64,000 bases of DNA from Aristaeella lactis (GTDB lineage: Bacteria; Bacillota; Clostridia; Christensenellales; Aristaeellaceae), in the NCBI RefSeq assembly GCF_018118585.1, contig NZ_CP069421.1, positions 2,108,001 through 2,172,000 on the forward strand. Direction: 5' to 3'. Position 1 is the first letter of the stretch; the number at the start of each line of letters is the position of its first letter. Both the position numbers and the translations under genes were made by a program. Below the pieces are notes generated by a model. It made no database searches and had not been told where the DNA came from. It saw only the letters and a program-made list of their open reading frames with translations. Shown here one piece after another: positions 15,985 to 23,620 of the stretch.

Positions 15985-16380
15985 ATGAAAATGACTTTTC
16001 TGAAAAGATTCGCAATCCTCAGCCTGCTGGTTTCCCTTTCCGTAATGCTTTCCGGATGCGGTTCCACCAGCGTTTTTGACGGTTCAAGGTCTGCCAATGA
16101 AGGCGGTTTCCAGATGGACTATGCTGTTCTGAACCGTGAAGAATCAGCCGATCTGTATCTTGAAGAAGGCGATCAGCTCGAAATCCGCTTTGCCCATTCT
16201 GCCGGCAGTATAGACGCAAGTGTCGGACAGGAAGGAAAAGAACCGCTCTACAGGGGAACTGACCAGAAGAACGGCGAATTCAGTCTCCCGATTTCTGAAG
16301 CCGGCACATACCATATCTCCGTGACCGGACATCAGGCAAAAGGAAGCGTTTCCTTCACCCGCGTCCCCGCCGGGGAATAA
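15985..16380 (+). CDS. Lipoprotein, unknown function
   Basis: 131 residues; ATG 15985 follows CAGGAGG. Signal peptide with lipobox MLSGCG. Mature domain is short and beta-rich, ending EAGTYHISVTGHQAKGSVSF, like small Ig-like or pre-peptidase folds that measure ligand at the cell surface. No family assigned. A terminator follows. Confidence 0.72.
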   Translation: MKMTFLKRFAILSLLVSLSVMLSGCGSTSVFDGSRSANEGGFQMDYAVLNREESADLYLEEGDQLEIRFAHSAGSIDASVGQEGKEPLYRGTDQKNGEFSLPISEAGTYHISVTGHQAKGSVSFTRVPAGE

Positions 16381-16404
16381 TACGTTTCCCCGTATCACGC
16401 ATTA

Positions 16405-16432
16405 CGGAACAGGTTTTCTGTTCCGTTTTTTT
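16405..16432 (+). terminator. Terminator of the lipoprotein gene
   Basis: Perfect 7-bp stem CGGAACA/TGTTCCG with a seven-base loop and eight Ts. Confidence 0.88.
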
Positions 16433-16547
16433 GTATTCTTCCTGTTTTCGGAGTTGTCGGTATAAATTACATCTGATATGCTGTATCAGGCATAAATTAT
16501 TACATGAGAACACTTCTGACCGACCTGTATATTAGGAGATAAACAAA

Positions 16548-16754
16548 ATGAACAAGAACGCGCTGAAAACCGCGGGTTTAGTCGCGGTTATTGCCCTGCT
16601 TGCGCTTGAAGCACTGTCTTTTGTTGTCACGCTGATTGATCCCCAGGGCGGTATCCTGCGCATTGATATGAGCAAACCCTTATCCCACGTGATCATCGCC
16701 GCTGTCGCGCTGGTGATCGGCGTATACGTCTATGTCCGTGAAAGCAAAAAATAA
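16548..16754 (+). CDS. Small two-helix membrane protein (paralogue of the gene at 3686)
   Basis: 68 residues, MNKNALKTAGLVAVIALLAL then a loop containing a Pro-Gln-Gly-Gly turn and a second helix with HVIIAAVALVIGVYVYV and a basic end. Same size and topology as the protein at 3686. AGGAGAT lies upstream of the start. Function unknown. Confidence 0.72.
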   Translation: MNKNALKTAGLVAVIALLALEALSFVVTLIDPQGGILRIDMSKPLSHVIIAAVALVIGVYVYVRESKK

Positions 16755-16836
16755 GATCGTTCCATAAAACAGGCACCCAACAACACAACAGACTACTGAA
16801 CAGCAAAATACAACACCGCGCGTATGGAGGTTTCCG

Positions 16837-18357
16837 ATGTTTAAGCGAATCCTTTCCCTGCTGCTGATTGCTGCCCTATGTTTCTGTGTCCCTGCCCTGG
16901 CGGAAAACACGGAGGAAGAAACGAAAGAATCCTTCCGTTCCCTGCCGGGCTATACCTGTTTTCCGCTGTCTGCGGACAGCAACGAAGAATATCCGGGGCA
17001 TTTCTGTATTGACTGCCCCATTGAATGGGACGGCGGTGAAAACAGCGAAGTATACGGCCTTCCTTCCGTCATTGCCATGGATCCTGAAAACCAGAATCAT
17101 CTGATCCTGGCTGTGGAAATAAGCCTGTCCGACCAGGCCCTCATCATGGTGGATGAGAACAATCCCACCTACAGTTTCCTGTGGGAGGGCCTGTACGTCA
17201 CGCAGGGCATCAGCACCAATGAAAGCAAAATCGTCGAGCAGTTTGACCTTCACGGCTTTCCTGCCACCCGGGTGGAAATGGTCGGCCAGGGTTTTGAAAT
17301 GGTCTGGATCATGGACCCCTATGACGGGATCAGCCTGGATGATGAAATCAAGGTCATGGGCGATCTCTGGTTCTTCATGTACACCACGGATCCGGATGAC
17401 GCGGAATACACAAACACCATTTCTGAAATGGTTGATTCCTTCACGACCTGCGGCGTTTTCAGTTTCGGACCCATGAGCCTGGATATTGCTCCCGCTTCCG
17501 ATTTTGCCTATAAGATTGAGCAGGATGAAGTATGCCTGACTGCCTATGTCGGGAAAAGTGATTACGTTGTTGTACCCGCCGAGATCGAAGGCAAACCGGT
17601 CACTTCCATGAACAGCTGTGTCTTTTATGAAACCGGTGTCCGTTATGTTGCCCTGCCGGATACGGTCCGTGAAATGGGTTCCAGCACCTTCGGCGGCTGC
17701 ACCCACCTGATTTATGCCCGCATGCCGGACTCCCTGGAAGTGCTCCCCTCCGCAACCTTTGAAAGCTGTTTCCGGCTGGCAAACCCGGGGCTGAACGAAG
17801 GCCTGAAGAAAATAGAGTATGCCGCGTTCTGGGGCAACTATTACCTGAACGCGCTGCAGCTGCCCAAATCCCTGGAGCAGATCGATGATAACGCCTTTGT
17901 AATGTGCGACTACCTGGCTTACATCAACGCCCCTGAAGAAAACACCCATTTCCGGAGCAATGAGGATAACACCATCCTCATGTCCGCCGACGGCACAAAA
18001 CTGATCTTCTATTCCTTCATGAATGAAGCAAAGGAATACCAGGTTCCGGACGGTGTAAAGATGATCTATGCCAACTCCTTCAACCGGGCGCCCCTGACCG
18101 GCATCACCCTGCCCGACGGCCTGGAATACATCGGCTACAACGCCTTCGGCAGGACCGGCATCAAAGAGTTGCATGTTCCGGCCAGTGTCACCGCCATCGG
18201 CATCATGGATAACGTTTCTATGGAGGATAATCCCGAGCTTCAGACCGGTGCGTACGTTTCCCTTGGCAACAGCCTGCAGACCATCTGCGGTGCTGCCGGT
18301 TCCGCAGCCGAAAAGTACGCCGAGATCCATAAGCTGACTTTTGTTCCGGAAGAATAG
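16837..18357 (+). CDS. Secreted leucine-rich-repeat (BspA-like) protein
   Basis: 506 residues with signal peptide (MFKRILSLLLIAALCFCVPALA). Residues 30-210 form an N-terminal domain without recognised family; from about 240 on there are BspA-type LRR_5 units of about 23 residues (for example VRYVALPDTVREMGSSTFGGC, LEYIGYNAFGRTGIKELHVP). Such surface proteins bind host or plant material or other cells. Start supported by TATGGAGGT. A long palindrome directly follows the stop. No anchor motif is visible, so it is probably released. Confidence 0.85.
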   Translation: MFKRILSLLLIAALCFCVPALAENTEEETKESFRSLPGYTCFPLSADSNEEYPGHFCIDCPIEWDGGENSEVYGLPSVIAMDPENQNHLILAVEISLSDQALIMVDENNPTYSFLWEGLYVTQGISTNESKIVEQFDLHGFPATRVEMVGQGFEMVWIMDPYDGISLDDEIKVMGDLWFFMYTTDPDDAEYTNTISEMVDSFTTCGVFSFGPMSLDIAPASDFAYKIEQDEVCLTAYVGKSDYVVVPAEIEGKPVTSMNSCVFYETGVRYVALPDTVREMGSSTFGGCTHLIYARMPDSLEVLPSATFESCFRLANPGLNEGLKKIEYAAFWGNYYLNALQLPKSLEQIDDNAFVMCDYLAYINAPEENTHFRSNEDNTILMSADGTKLIFYSFMNEAKEYQVPDGVKMIYANSFNRAPLTGITLPDGLEYIGYNAFGRTGIKELHVPASVTAIGIMDNVSMEDNPELQTGAYVSLGNSLQTICGAAGSAAEKYAEIHKLTFVPEE

Positions 18358-18387
18358 TTATCAAACGGAGTGCACTCCGTTTGATAA
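18358..18387. repeat. 30-bp perfect palindrome after the LRR gene
   Basis: Bases 18358-18372 are exactly complementary to 18373-18387. It has no loop and only ends in AAACA, so it is a weak terminator on paper, but it could fold as an mRNA 3' hairpin. It starts the composite intergenic region below. Confidence 0.75.
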
Positions 18388-18391
18388 ACAT

Positions 18392-18520
18392 GTCATCCCG
18401 AACAAACAAAGTGTGCAAGGAAAGCTGAATTAAATCCTGAAAACAGCGCCTCCGGCGCTGTTTTATCCACCATTATTCATTATTCATTTTTAAGTCTTAA
18501 GTTTTAAGTATTATACTTCC
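18392..18520. repeat. Composite intergenic repeat: GTCATCC element, hairpin and CATTATTCAT string
   Basis: In order: a GTCATCCCGAACAAAC element (18392-18425), a hairpin AACAGCGCC/GGCGCTGTT (about 18441-18461), then CCACCATTATTCATTATTCA and TTAAGT units. The same order occurs at 33566-33700. The rest of this 308-bp gap (to 18665) holds a -10 like TATAAT at 18602 for the next gene and nothing else I can name. Confidence 0.7.
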
Positions 18521-18665
18521 TATCTCCTACTTCCTACCTCTTTTACAAAATAGCCCCTCCTATTTTTCCGGATCCGTCCTGTACTCTGCTCATGCCGTAC
18601 GTATAATCAGTATAAAGAGCTGTACTGGAAACTAAATCTGATCGGGAAAGGATGTATGTCTCCAT

Positions 18666-20351
18666 ATGAAGAAACGCTTTACAGCCCTGCTGCTCCTGGC
18701 TTCCATGCTTCTGGCAGCCCTGCCTGTGTCCGCCGCGGAACTGAACACCCCGGTTGAGGATTTTACCGTGGAGCAGACAGATTCCGGCTTCACGGTGATC
18801 CTGCCGGACGGATATGCTGAAAAAGGATTCTTCAAACTCTTCTGGAAGAATAACCTTACCGATGAAACCCTGAACGCCGTTTTCCCGGTTGATACGACCG
18901 CCTATCAGATCGAGACCGAAGCCGGCGCGGAATACAGCTTCCAGCTGTTTTACGCCAAGAAGCGCGGTCTGCTTCCGGCTGGCTGGAAAGAGGAAAAAGC
19001 GGAGGAAGAATTCCAAGGGCCCAGCATATGGAAAGTCCTGTGGATCGATGTAGAAACCGTCGACTGTCTCGGGATCACTAACCGCATGACAGAAAGAAAC
19101 CACCAGGTTTCCGAAGAGGTGTCCAAAGCATTTGAGTCATTTGTTGAAGAGTCCACAGACGGACTGGTCGATATTGAGATTACCCGGATGACCATCGATG
19201 AACCGGTCACAGCTCTCACATATAATCCGGATTATGGATACAGCCTGCCATCATCCGAACTCGACGTGAAGCACCTTGCCTTACGTAAATATGATTCCGT
19301 ACTTGTCATGGCACGCCTGGATCATTTTGCCCTGACATACGCAGGTCTGGCAACTGCTCCGGAAAACCCCCGTGAAGAACCTGGTTACGCGGTTGTCGTC
19401 ATGCTTGGTGATGATCCTTCTCCGGAGCACATAGCCGATATGAAGATCGTTTGTGTGCACGAATGGATCCATCAGCTGGGCAGCTTTTACCAAAAATGGC
19501 AGCTGGAAATTCCCAATCCGGACAAACCGGAAGTATACGGGTTTGATCCCTACACAGGAAACCGCGACATGCAGTTTTTTAAAGAAGTCCTGACGATGAA
19601 GGCGCAGGCTGATGACGGAAGGCTTCTGGGCGTGCCCGCTGAAGCCTGGCAGTACAAGCCAACCCATAACCCGGAGAAATGGAACCTGAGCTATCTGCAG
19701 GATCAGGAAGTGCCGGCGGATTTCCAGCCGCGGGAAAAACAGCCTGTCATAACGCCCGAACTGCCTGAAGGTCCCGATATCTTTGATATTCCTACGAACG
19801 GCATCATATATGAAAACGCGACAATGGACATTGGCTGTGCCCTGGAGGACTGGGTTTTTTACACCCAGCAGGGATACTTGAATCTCCTTGACACCAATCG
19901 TGCACGCGCAGGAGAGTATTCGGACGAGGATCCGGATTTCCTGAAAAACAATGATCCTGTCACCATGATGTATATGGCCAATTCGAAAAAACCTGGAACT
20001 GTCACTTTCCAGGTGAGCACCTCCGCCGTACCGTTCGTGAAGCAATACGGTGAAGAAGCATATGCTGAGGAAATAAAGAAGTTCTATGACCGGGCATTCA
20101 CCGCGTCATCACCGGATGATTTCAGTTATGAGATCATTCATCGCAGGATCTCGGACAGGGAAGTTCCCGGAATAAAGATCAGTTATAATGCCAACGGAAC
20201 TTTTGAAGTGTATACTGAGATGCTTTACTGGCTCAACGGAGATCTCCTGAATACCCTGATCATAAAGACCTCCATGACTGACTACTGTACCAGCATCCTG
20301 AACCATATTTACCTGCTTTCCAGTCCATATCACTATAGCCTTAATCCCTGA
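18666..20351 (+). CDS. Secreted zinc-protease-like protein (HEWIH motif)
   Basis: 561 residues; signal peptide MKKRFTALLLLASMLLAALPVSAAE. Residues 30-95 look like a fibronectin-III-type strand set (EDFTVEQTDSGFTVILPDGY). The middle contains VCVHEWIHQLGSFY, an HExxH zincin motif (His265, Glu266, His269), preceded by DVETVDCLGI and a long segment similar in shape to M6/M64-type proteases. A third ligand is not certain. It ends inside the 3' end of the opposite-strand phage portal gene (11-bp convergent overlap). Probably a secreted peptidase; family not certain. Confidence 0.65.
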   Translation: MKKRFTALLLLASMLLAALPVSAAELNTPVEDFTVEQTDSGFTVILPDGYAEKGFFKLFWKNNLTDETLNAVFPVDTTAYQIETEAGAEYSFQLFYAKKRGLLPAGWKEEKAEEEFQGPSIWKVLWIDVETVDCLGITNRMTERNHQVSEEVSKAFESFVEESTDGLVDIEITRMTIDEPVTALTYNPDYGYSLPSSELDVKHLALRKYDSVLVMARLDHFALTYAGLATAPENPREEPGYAVVVMLGDDPSPEHIADMKIVCVHEWIHQLGSFYQKWQLEIPNPDKPEVYGFDPYTGNRDMQFFKEVLTMKAQADDGRLLGVPAEAWQYKPTHNPEKWNLSYLQDQEVPADFQPREKQPVITPELPEGPDIFDIPTNGIIYENATMDIGCALEDWVFYTQQGYLNLLDTNRARAGEYSDEDPDFLKNNDPVTMMYMANSKKPGTVTFQVSTSAVPFVKQYGEEAYAEEIKKFYDRAFTASSPDDFSYEIIHRRISDREVPGIKISYNANGTFEVYTEMLYWLNGDLLNTLIIKTSMTDYCTSILNHIYLLSSPYHYSLNP

Positions 20352-21645
20352 TCTTCGTATATACGCCCATCTCTTCTCCCCGGGATTTCAGTTCATTCAG
20401 CGCCTGTTCCCTTGTGAACAGACCGCACTTATACCCTTCGATCACGTCCCCGGACATTTTTTGCACCAGCTCCGCCCGTTCGGCGGGGCTGCTTGTCATT
20501 ACCGGCTCAAAAACAATTTCCAGGTCTTCCGGCACGAAGCCCCAGCAGGACACTGCCATCACCGGCAGCAGCTTATCCAGCGCTGGCCGGAGCATCCTCT
20601 CCTGCATCTGGGCGATCATATCGTAGTAATTCCGCAGGTCTGATTCCCCGGTGGCGTTCATCCCCTGCGGACTCCGGCCGAACAGCCTTGTCGCCGGGAT
20701 CTCCGCCGCCCCGGCCATATCCATCATGAACTGCTCATAGATCTCACTCAGTCCGGCAAAGGAATAAGGGTGATTTTCCAGGCAGTCATCCCTCGACATC
20801 AGCTGAAGCCCGAAGGAGGTCCGGAACCGGTTCTCTGTTTCCATGGCGTATTCCAGGTTCCTGCGCTGTTCCTCCGTGCCCGTGCCAAGCAGGTCACCGA
20901 AGTCTGCCATCTTCAGGGTGGTGATATTCGCCTGGAAGATCAGCTGGGCTATGTTGGCCGAAGCCGCGCTGCGCTTGAGCAGTTCATCCTGGATATGCTC
21001 CATCTCGCTGACTCCCCAGTACCGCTCCCGGATGGTCTCCACCCGCGGCAGTTCCCGCCCGACAAACCGCAGCACACGGGAGTGATGCAGGGTTACGGAG
21101 CTGTATCCCTCCATGTTCAGGTTCACGGTATAGCTGGCCGGCAGTCCGAAATCCGGATCATCCAGGTCTGACACCAGTTCCTCCGATGGCTCGATCCCCT
21201 GGGTCCGGTCCAGCACCAGCAGTCCCTGAAAGCATCCCGGCAGCAGCATATCCATATCCAGCGGCTGGTCCAGCCGGTCTTCCTCACCCCGGATCACCAT
21301 CAGTGCCAGGGAGCCGCCATACAGCCTGGCCCACCGGAGGGCATTGGTCAGTTCCTGTTTGATGCTGTGGCGTGCTTCCAGGCGGCGCAGGGCATGAATT
21401 TCGTCTTCATCCAGGTCCGCGGTAAGCCTGTACCAGGCCCGGGTCATGTCTTCCGAGGGCATGTCGATGATCCGCATGGTCAGCCAGGATTCCCTGTACA
21501 TGGCTGTCAGGAGTTCCGGATCCGACGTCAGCCCGGAGCGGACAAAGGTGCCTGCCGAAAGCAGCACAGAATCTTTCCCCAGGAACGCCGCCGTGTTGGA
21601 ATAACCGTCACGGGCAAAGCTTCGCTTTTTCAATTCATAATTCAT
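20341..21645 (-). CDS. DUF1073-family phage portal protein
   Basis: 434 residues. Features of DUF1073 portals: SWLTMRIIDMPSEDMTRAWY near the start, then HSIKQELTNALRWARLYGGS, RETIRERYWGVSEMEHIQDEL-like middle and TRLFGRSPQGMNATGESDLRNYYDMI, the portal 'GmNATGE' loop. It forms the DNA channel. Automated names for this family sometimes say 'anti-CBASS Acb1', but the order terminase-portal-protease and these motifs argue for portal. The N-terminal MNYELKK is encoded by an AT-rich repeat and no Shine-Dalgarno is visible, so the original start may have been replaced. Confidence 0.85.
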   Translation of the reverse strand: MNYELKKRSFARDGYSNTAAFLGKDSVLLSAGTFVRSGLTSDPELLTAMYRESWLTMRIIDMPSEDMTRAWYRLTADLDEDEIHALRRLEARHSIKQELTNALRWARLYGGSLALMVIRGEEDRLDQPLDMDMLLPGCFQGLLVLDRTQGIEPSEELVSDLDDPDFGLPASYTVNLNMEGYSSVTLHHSRVLRFVGRELPRVETIRERYWGVSEMEHIQDELLKRSAASANIAQLIFQANITTLKMADFGDLLGTGTEEQRRNLEYAMETENRFRTSFGLQLMSRDDCLENHPYSFAGLSEIYEQFMMDMAGAAEIPATRLFGRSPQGMNATGESDLRNYYDMIAQMQERMLRPALDKLLPVMAVSCWGFVPEDLEIVFEPVMTSSPAERAELVQKMSGDVIEGYKCGLFTREQALNELKSRGEEMGVYTKIRD

Positions 21646-21770
21646 AATTCACAATTCATAATGATTATCATTTTCTCTCCTGCTGTATCAGATTATGGAT
21701 TCAAAGGATGGCGAAGCCATCCATCCACCATTATTCATTTTTCAGTATTCAATCTTCAGTATTCATTACG
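21625..21770. repeat. AT-rich repeat, GGATGGC hairpin and CATTATTCATTTTTCAG string
   Basis: Contains TTCATAATTCATAATTCAC overlapping the portal start, then a hairpin GGATGGC/GCCATCC (about 21706-21723) and CCACCATTATTCATTTTTCAG. The same hairpin-plus-string pair recurs at 41518-41590. Confidence 0.72.
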
Positions 21771-21797
21771 TTTCCGCGGTTAGATACCGCGGAAACG
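21769..21797. other. 12-bp inverted repeat around the terminase stop codon
   Basis: Arms 21769-21780 and 21786-21797 are perfectly complementary; the TAA of the large terminase gene occupies 21782-21780, at the stem-loop border. Same design as at the capsid and degV genes. Confidence 0.7.
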
Positions 21798-23030
21798 GTT
21801 TGTTTTCGTATGGCATAAATAGCGCATCGCGTCCATCGCGTGGTCATGTTCTTTCACCGGTCTTTCCTCCCCTTTCTGCCTGGCTTTCTCGTCCCAGGTA
21901 TAGCCATGGATTTCCCGCATCAGCGAGACGCAGTGGTTCCGTTCCGCCCGGACCTTCCGGTTTCCGATCAGCACCGCCGTTGTAGCGATCCCTTCCCGGA
22001 CGTCGTTTTTCGCGTCCAGTACACGGAAGCCCCGCTTTCGCAGTTCCGCCTTGAAGCTGGCCGCGCTGGGATCCACAATGATCTGCGTATTCCGGTCTCC
22101 GTCCAGGAACGCGTAAAGGTCGTCCGCGTATTCCGCGTCTGTTTTCTGCCTGCGCCGGGCTGTGGAATCCCAGTAATACTCTCTCATGATCCAGAAGGTT
22201 CTTCCATCGTCCCGCACATCCAGGAAAACACAGGGGTTCACTGTGCCGTAGTCCACAGCGCAGAAACGGCGCATATCCAGGAACGGCTGTTCCTCCTCGC
22301 CGCGTTCCGATTCGTCAAACGTGTTTTCCAGGTCATCCCACATAGGATAGACCGCGCCTTCGGCACTGACCCATTCTCCCAGGATATACTGGCGGTAAAA
22401 AACGCCCGAAAAGCTTCGGGCGTAGCTTTTCCGGATTGCTGGGGAAAGGGTCAGGTTATCATCCATGGTGAAATGCAGCCGGTACATGCCTATCTCATCC
22501 GCCCGGTCGATAAAATCCGTTTTCAGGAAATGATAGGCGCCGTTCGGGTTGCAGTTCAGAAAGATGCGGCTTCCCTCCACAGAACAGCGGCCGATCATCT
22601 GGTCCACAAAGGACCGGGGAAACAGGGCCGCCTCATCGGCATAGGCACCGGCAGCAGTCATTCCCTGAAGCTTGTCCTGGGCATTGTCCTTGTCCGCACC
22701 GAACAGGTAATAGCTGTTCCGGCCGATGATCACCTTTCCCTCCCCGCGTTTCCATTCATAGGGAATACCCAGGGTCTCCAGCATGGACAGCATCGGGCTG
22801 AGCACATTCCGTGCCAGGGCTCCGGAAGTGACACCGGCCATGATGAAATCCCGTCCCTGGAAGCAGGTCAGGCTCCAGAGCAGGAAGGACAGGATCATCG
22901 CCACCGTCTTTCCGCTCCGGATCGCCCCGTCCGCCAGCACAATGCGCCGGTCTTCATATCCGGACCCCGGCATCCACCAGTAAAGCAGCTGCCTTTGTTT
23001 GCGGGAAAAGGGCTGAAACTGGAAGCTCAG
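21780..23030 (-). CDS. terL: PBSX-family phage terminase large subunit
   Basis: ATP-driven DNA-packaging motor and nuclease. Walker A DGAIRSGKT; GAYADEAALFPRSF contains the Walker B/DEA region; nuclease residues in FCAVDYGTVNPCVFLD, IIVDPSAASFKAELRKRGF and HDHAMDAMRYL. All key motifs are intact. The first ATG (22973) would cut off the conserved PFSRKQRQLLYWW start, so I extend to CTG 23030, whose CTGA overlaps the TGA of the upstream gene (416 residues). CTG starts are rare; if wrong the protein starts at 22973. Confidence 0.88.
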   Translation of the reverse strand: MSFQFQPFSRKQRQLLYWWMPGSGYEDRRIVLADGAIRSGKTVAMILSFLLWSLTCFQGRDFIMAGVTSGALARNVLSPMLSMLETLGIPYEWKRGEGKVIIGRNSYYLFGADKDNAQDKLQGMTAAGAYADEAALFPRSFVDQMIGRCSVEGSRIFLNCNPNGAYHFLKTDFIDRADEIGMYRLHFTMDDNLTLSPAIRKSYARSFSGVFYRQYILGEWVSAEGAVYPMWDDLENTFDESERGEEEQPFLDMRRFCAVDYGTVNPCVFLDVRDDGRTFWIMREYYWDSTARRRQKTDAEYADDLYAFLDGDRNTQIIVDPSAASFKAELRKRGFRVLDAKNDVREGIATTAVLIGNRKVRAERNHCVSLMREIHGYTWDEKARQKGEERPVKEHDHAMDAMRYLCHTKTNRFRGI

Positions 23031-23440
23031 GACTCCTCGCCTCCCTCCTCCGGATCAGCGAACAGTTCCTGCATTTCCTCCCGCCGCGGCGCTGCCGCGG
23101 TTGTCAGGGCCCGGATCGCGGCTTCCGCGTTCTTCTGCGGATCCATACCGGCGTTGGGCAGGAAGCGGTTATACTGCTGGGAGATCAGGGTCGCGCTCTT
23201 TTTCAGCTGATCAAAACTGGCCCGCCGGATGGCGATCAGTCCGTCCTGGCGGATCATCTCAAGCGTTTCATTCAGGGAGTGCCTGTAAATCTTCCGGCAC
23301 CAGGCCTCCAGTTTCTTTTCCGTTGTACCGATATAGCCGAGGATCTCTTCGGTTTTGCACTGAATGGCGCCCAGTTCCTCAAACAGGTCACGGGTCAGTT
23401 CACGGCGAAGTCCGCGCAGGGCGACAGGTTCCACATTCAT
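23027..23440 (-). CDS. Small-terminase-like protein
   Basis: 137 residues, start ATG 23440 after AAGGAGGAATAAA. Helical; LRRELTRDLFEELGAIQCKT, then a helix-turn-helix-like middle with LEAWCRKIYRHSLNETLEMI and a C-terminal acidic tail EEGGEES. Position directly before and overlapping terL, plus HTH-like helices, suggests the DNA-recognising small subunit. Sequence similarity to known small terminases is not obvious by eye. Confidence 0.65.
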   Translation of the reverse strand: MNVEPVALRGLRRELTRDLFEELGAIQCKTEEILGYIGTTEKKLEAWCRKIYRHSLNETLEMIRQDGLIAIRRASFDQLKKSATLISQQYNRFLPNAGMDPQKNAEAAIRALTTAAAPRREEMQELFADPEEGGEES

Positions 23441-23456
23441 TTTATTCCTCCTTACG

Positions 23457-23485
23457 AAAAGGGCCCCGGCTGTCTGCCGGAGCCC
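23457..23485 (-). terminator. Attenuator-like hairpin in the terminase leader
   Basis: 10-bp GC-rich stem (23461-23470 with 23476-23485, one G-T), AGACA loop and TTTT on the minus strand, ending only a few bases before the AAGGAGG site of the small-terminase-like gene. Any transcript for that gene from the predicted promoter must read through it. It can also end the XRE transcript from upstream. Confidence 0.7.
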
Positions 23486-23506
23486 TCTGTGTATTTTTCC
23501 AGTGTA

Positions 23507-23536
23507 ATGATATACCCGGTGTCCACTGTGTTTCAA
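23507..23536 (-). promoter_or_regulatory. Candidate promoter of the phage head operon
   Basis: On the minus strand TTGAAA (23536-23531) followed after 16-18 bases by TATATCAT (23514-23507). It lies between the ACTG array and the attenuator-like hairpin. Confidence 0.5.
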
Positions 23537-23601
23537 GTGTACGAAAACTGTCCTTTGACTGTAAATTTACTGTATTTTTACTGCCGGCTTACTGCCGGGC
23601 T
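23525..23601. promoter_or_regulatory. 11-bp phased ACTG(T/C) operator-like array
   Basis: ACTG occurs at 23525, 23547, 23558, 23569, 23580 and 23591: five consecutive copies at exactly 11 bp and one 22 bp away, each followed by T or C. This helical phasing just upstream of, and into, the candidate terminase promoter suggests cooperative protein binding. Confidence 0.6.
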
Positions 23602-23620
23602 GCTTCCGGAACGCTCCGGA

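Noticed and set aside
20341-21645. Anti-CBASS (Acb1) protein
   Set aside because: The DUF1073 portal motifs and the position between terminase and protease fit a portal; the Acb1 name is an annotation carry-over.
284-23440. Recently integrated intact prophage
   Set aside because: No attachment sites, integrase, lysis or early genes; head genes are separated by cellular genes on the other strand.
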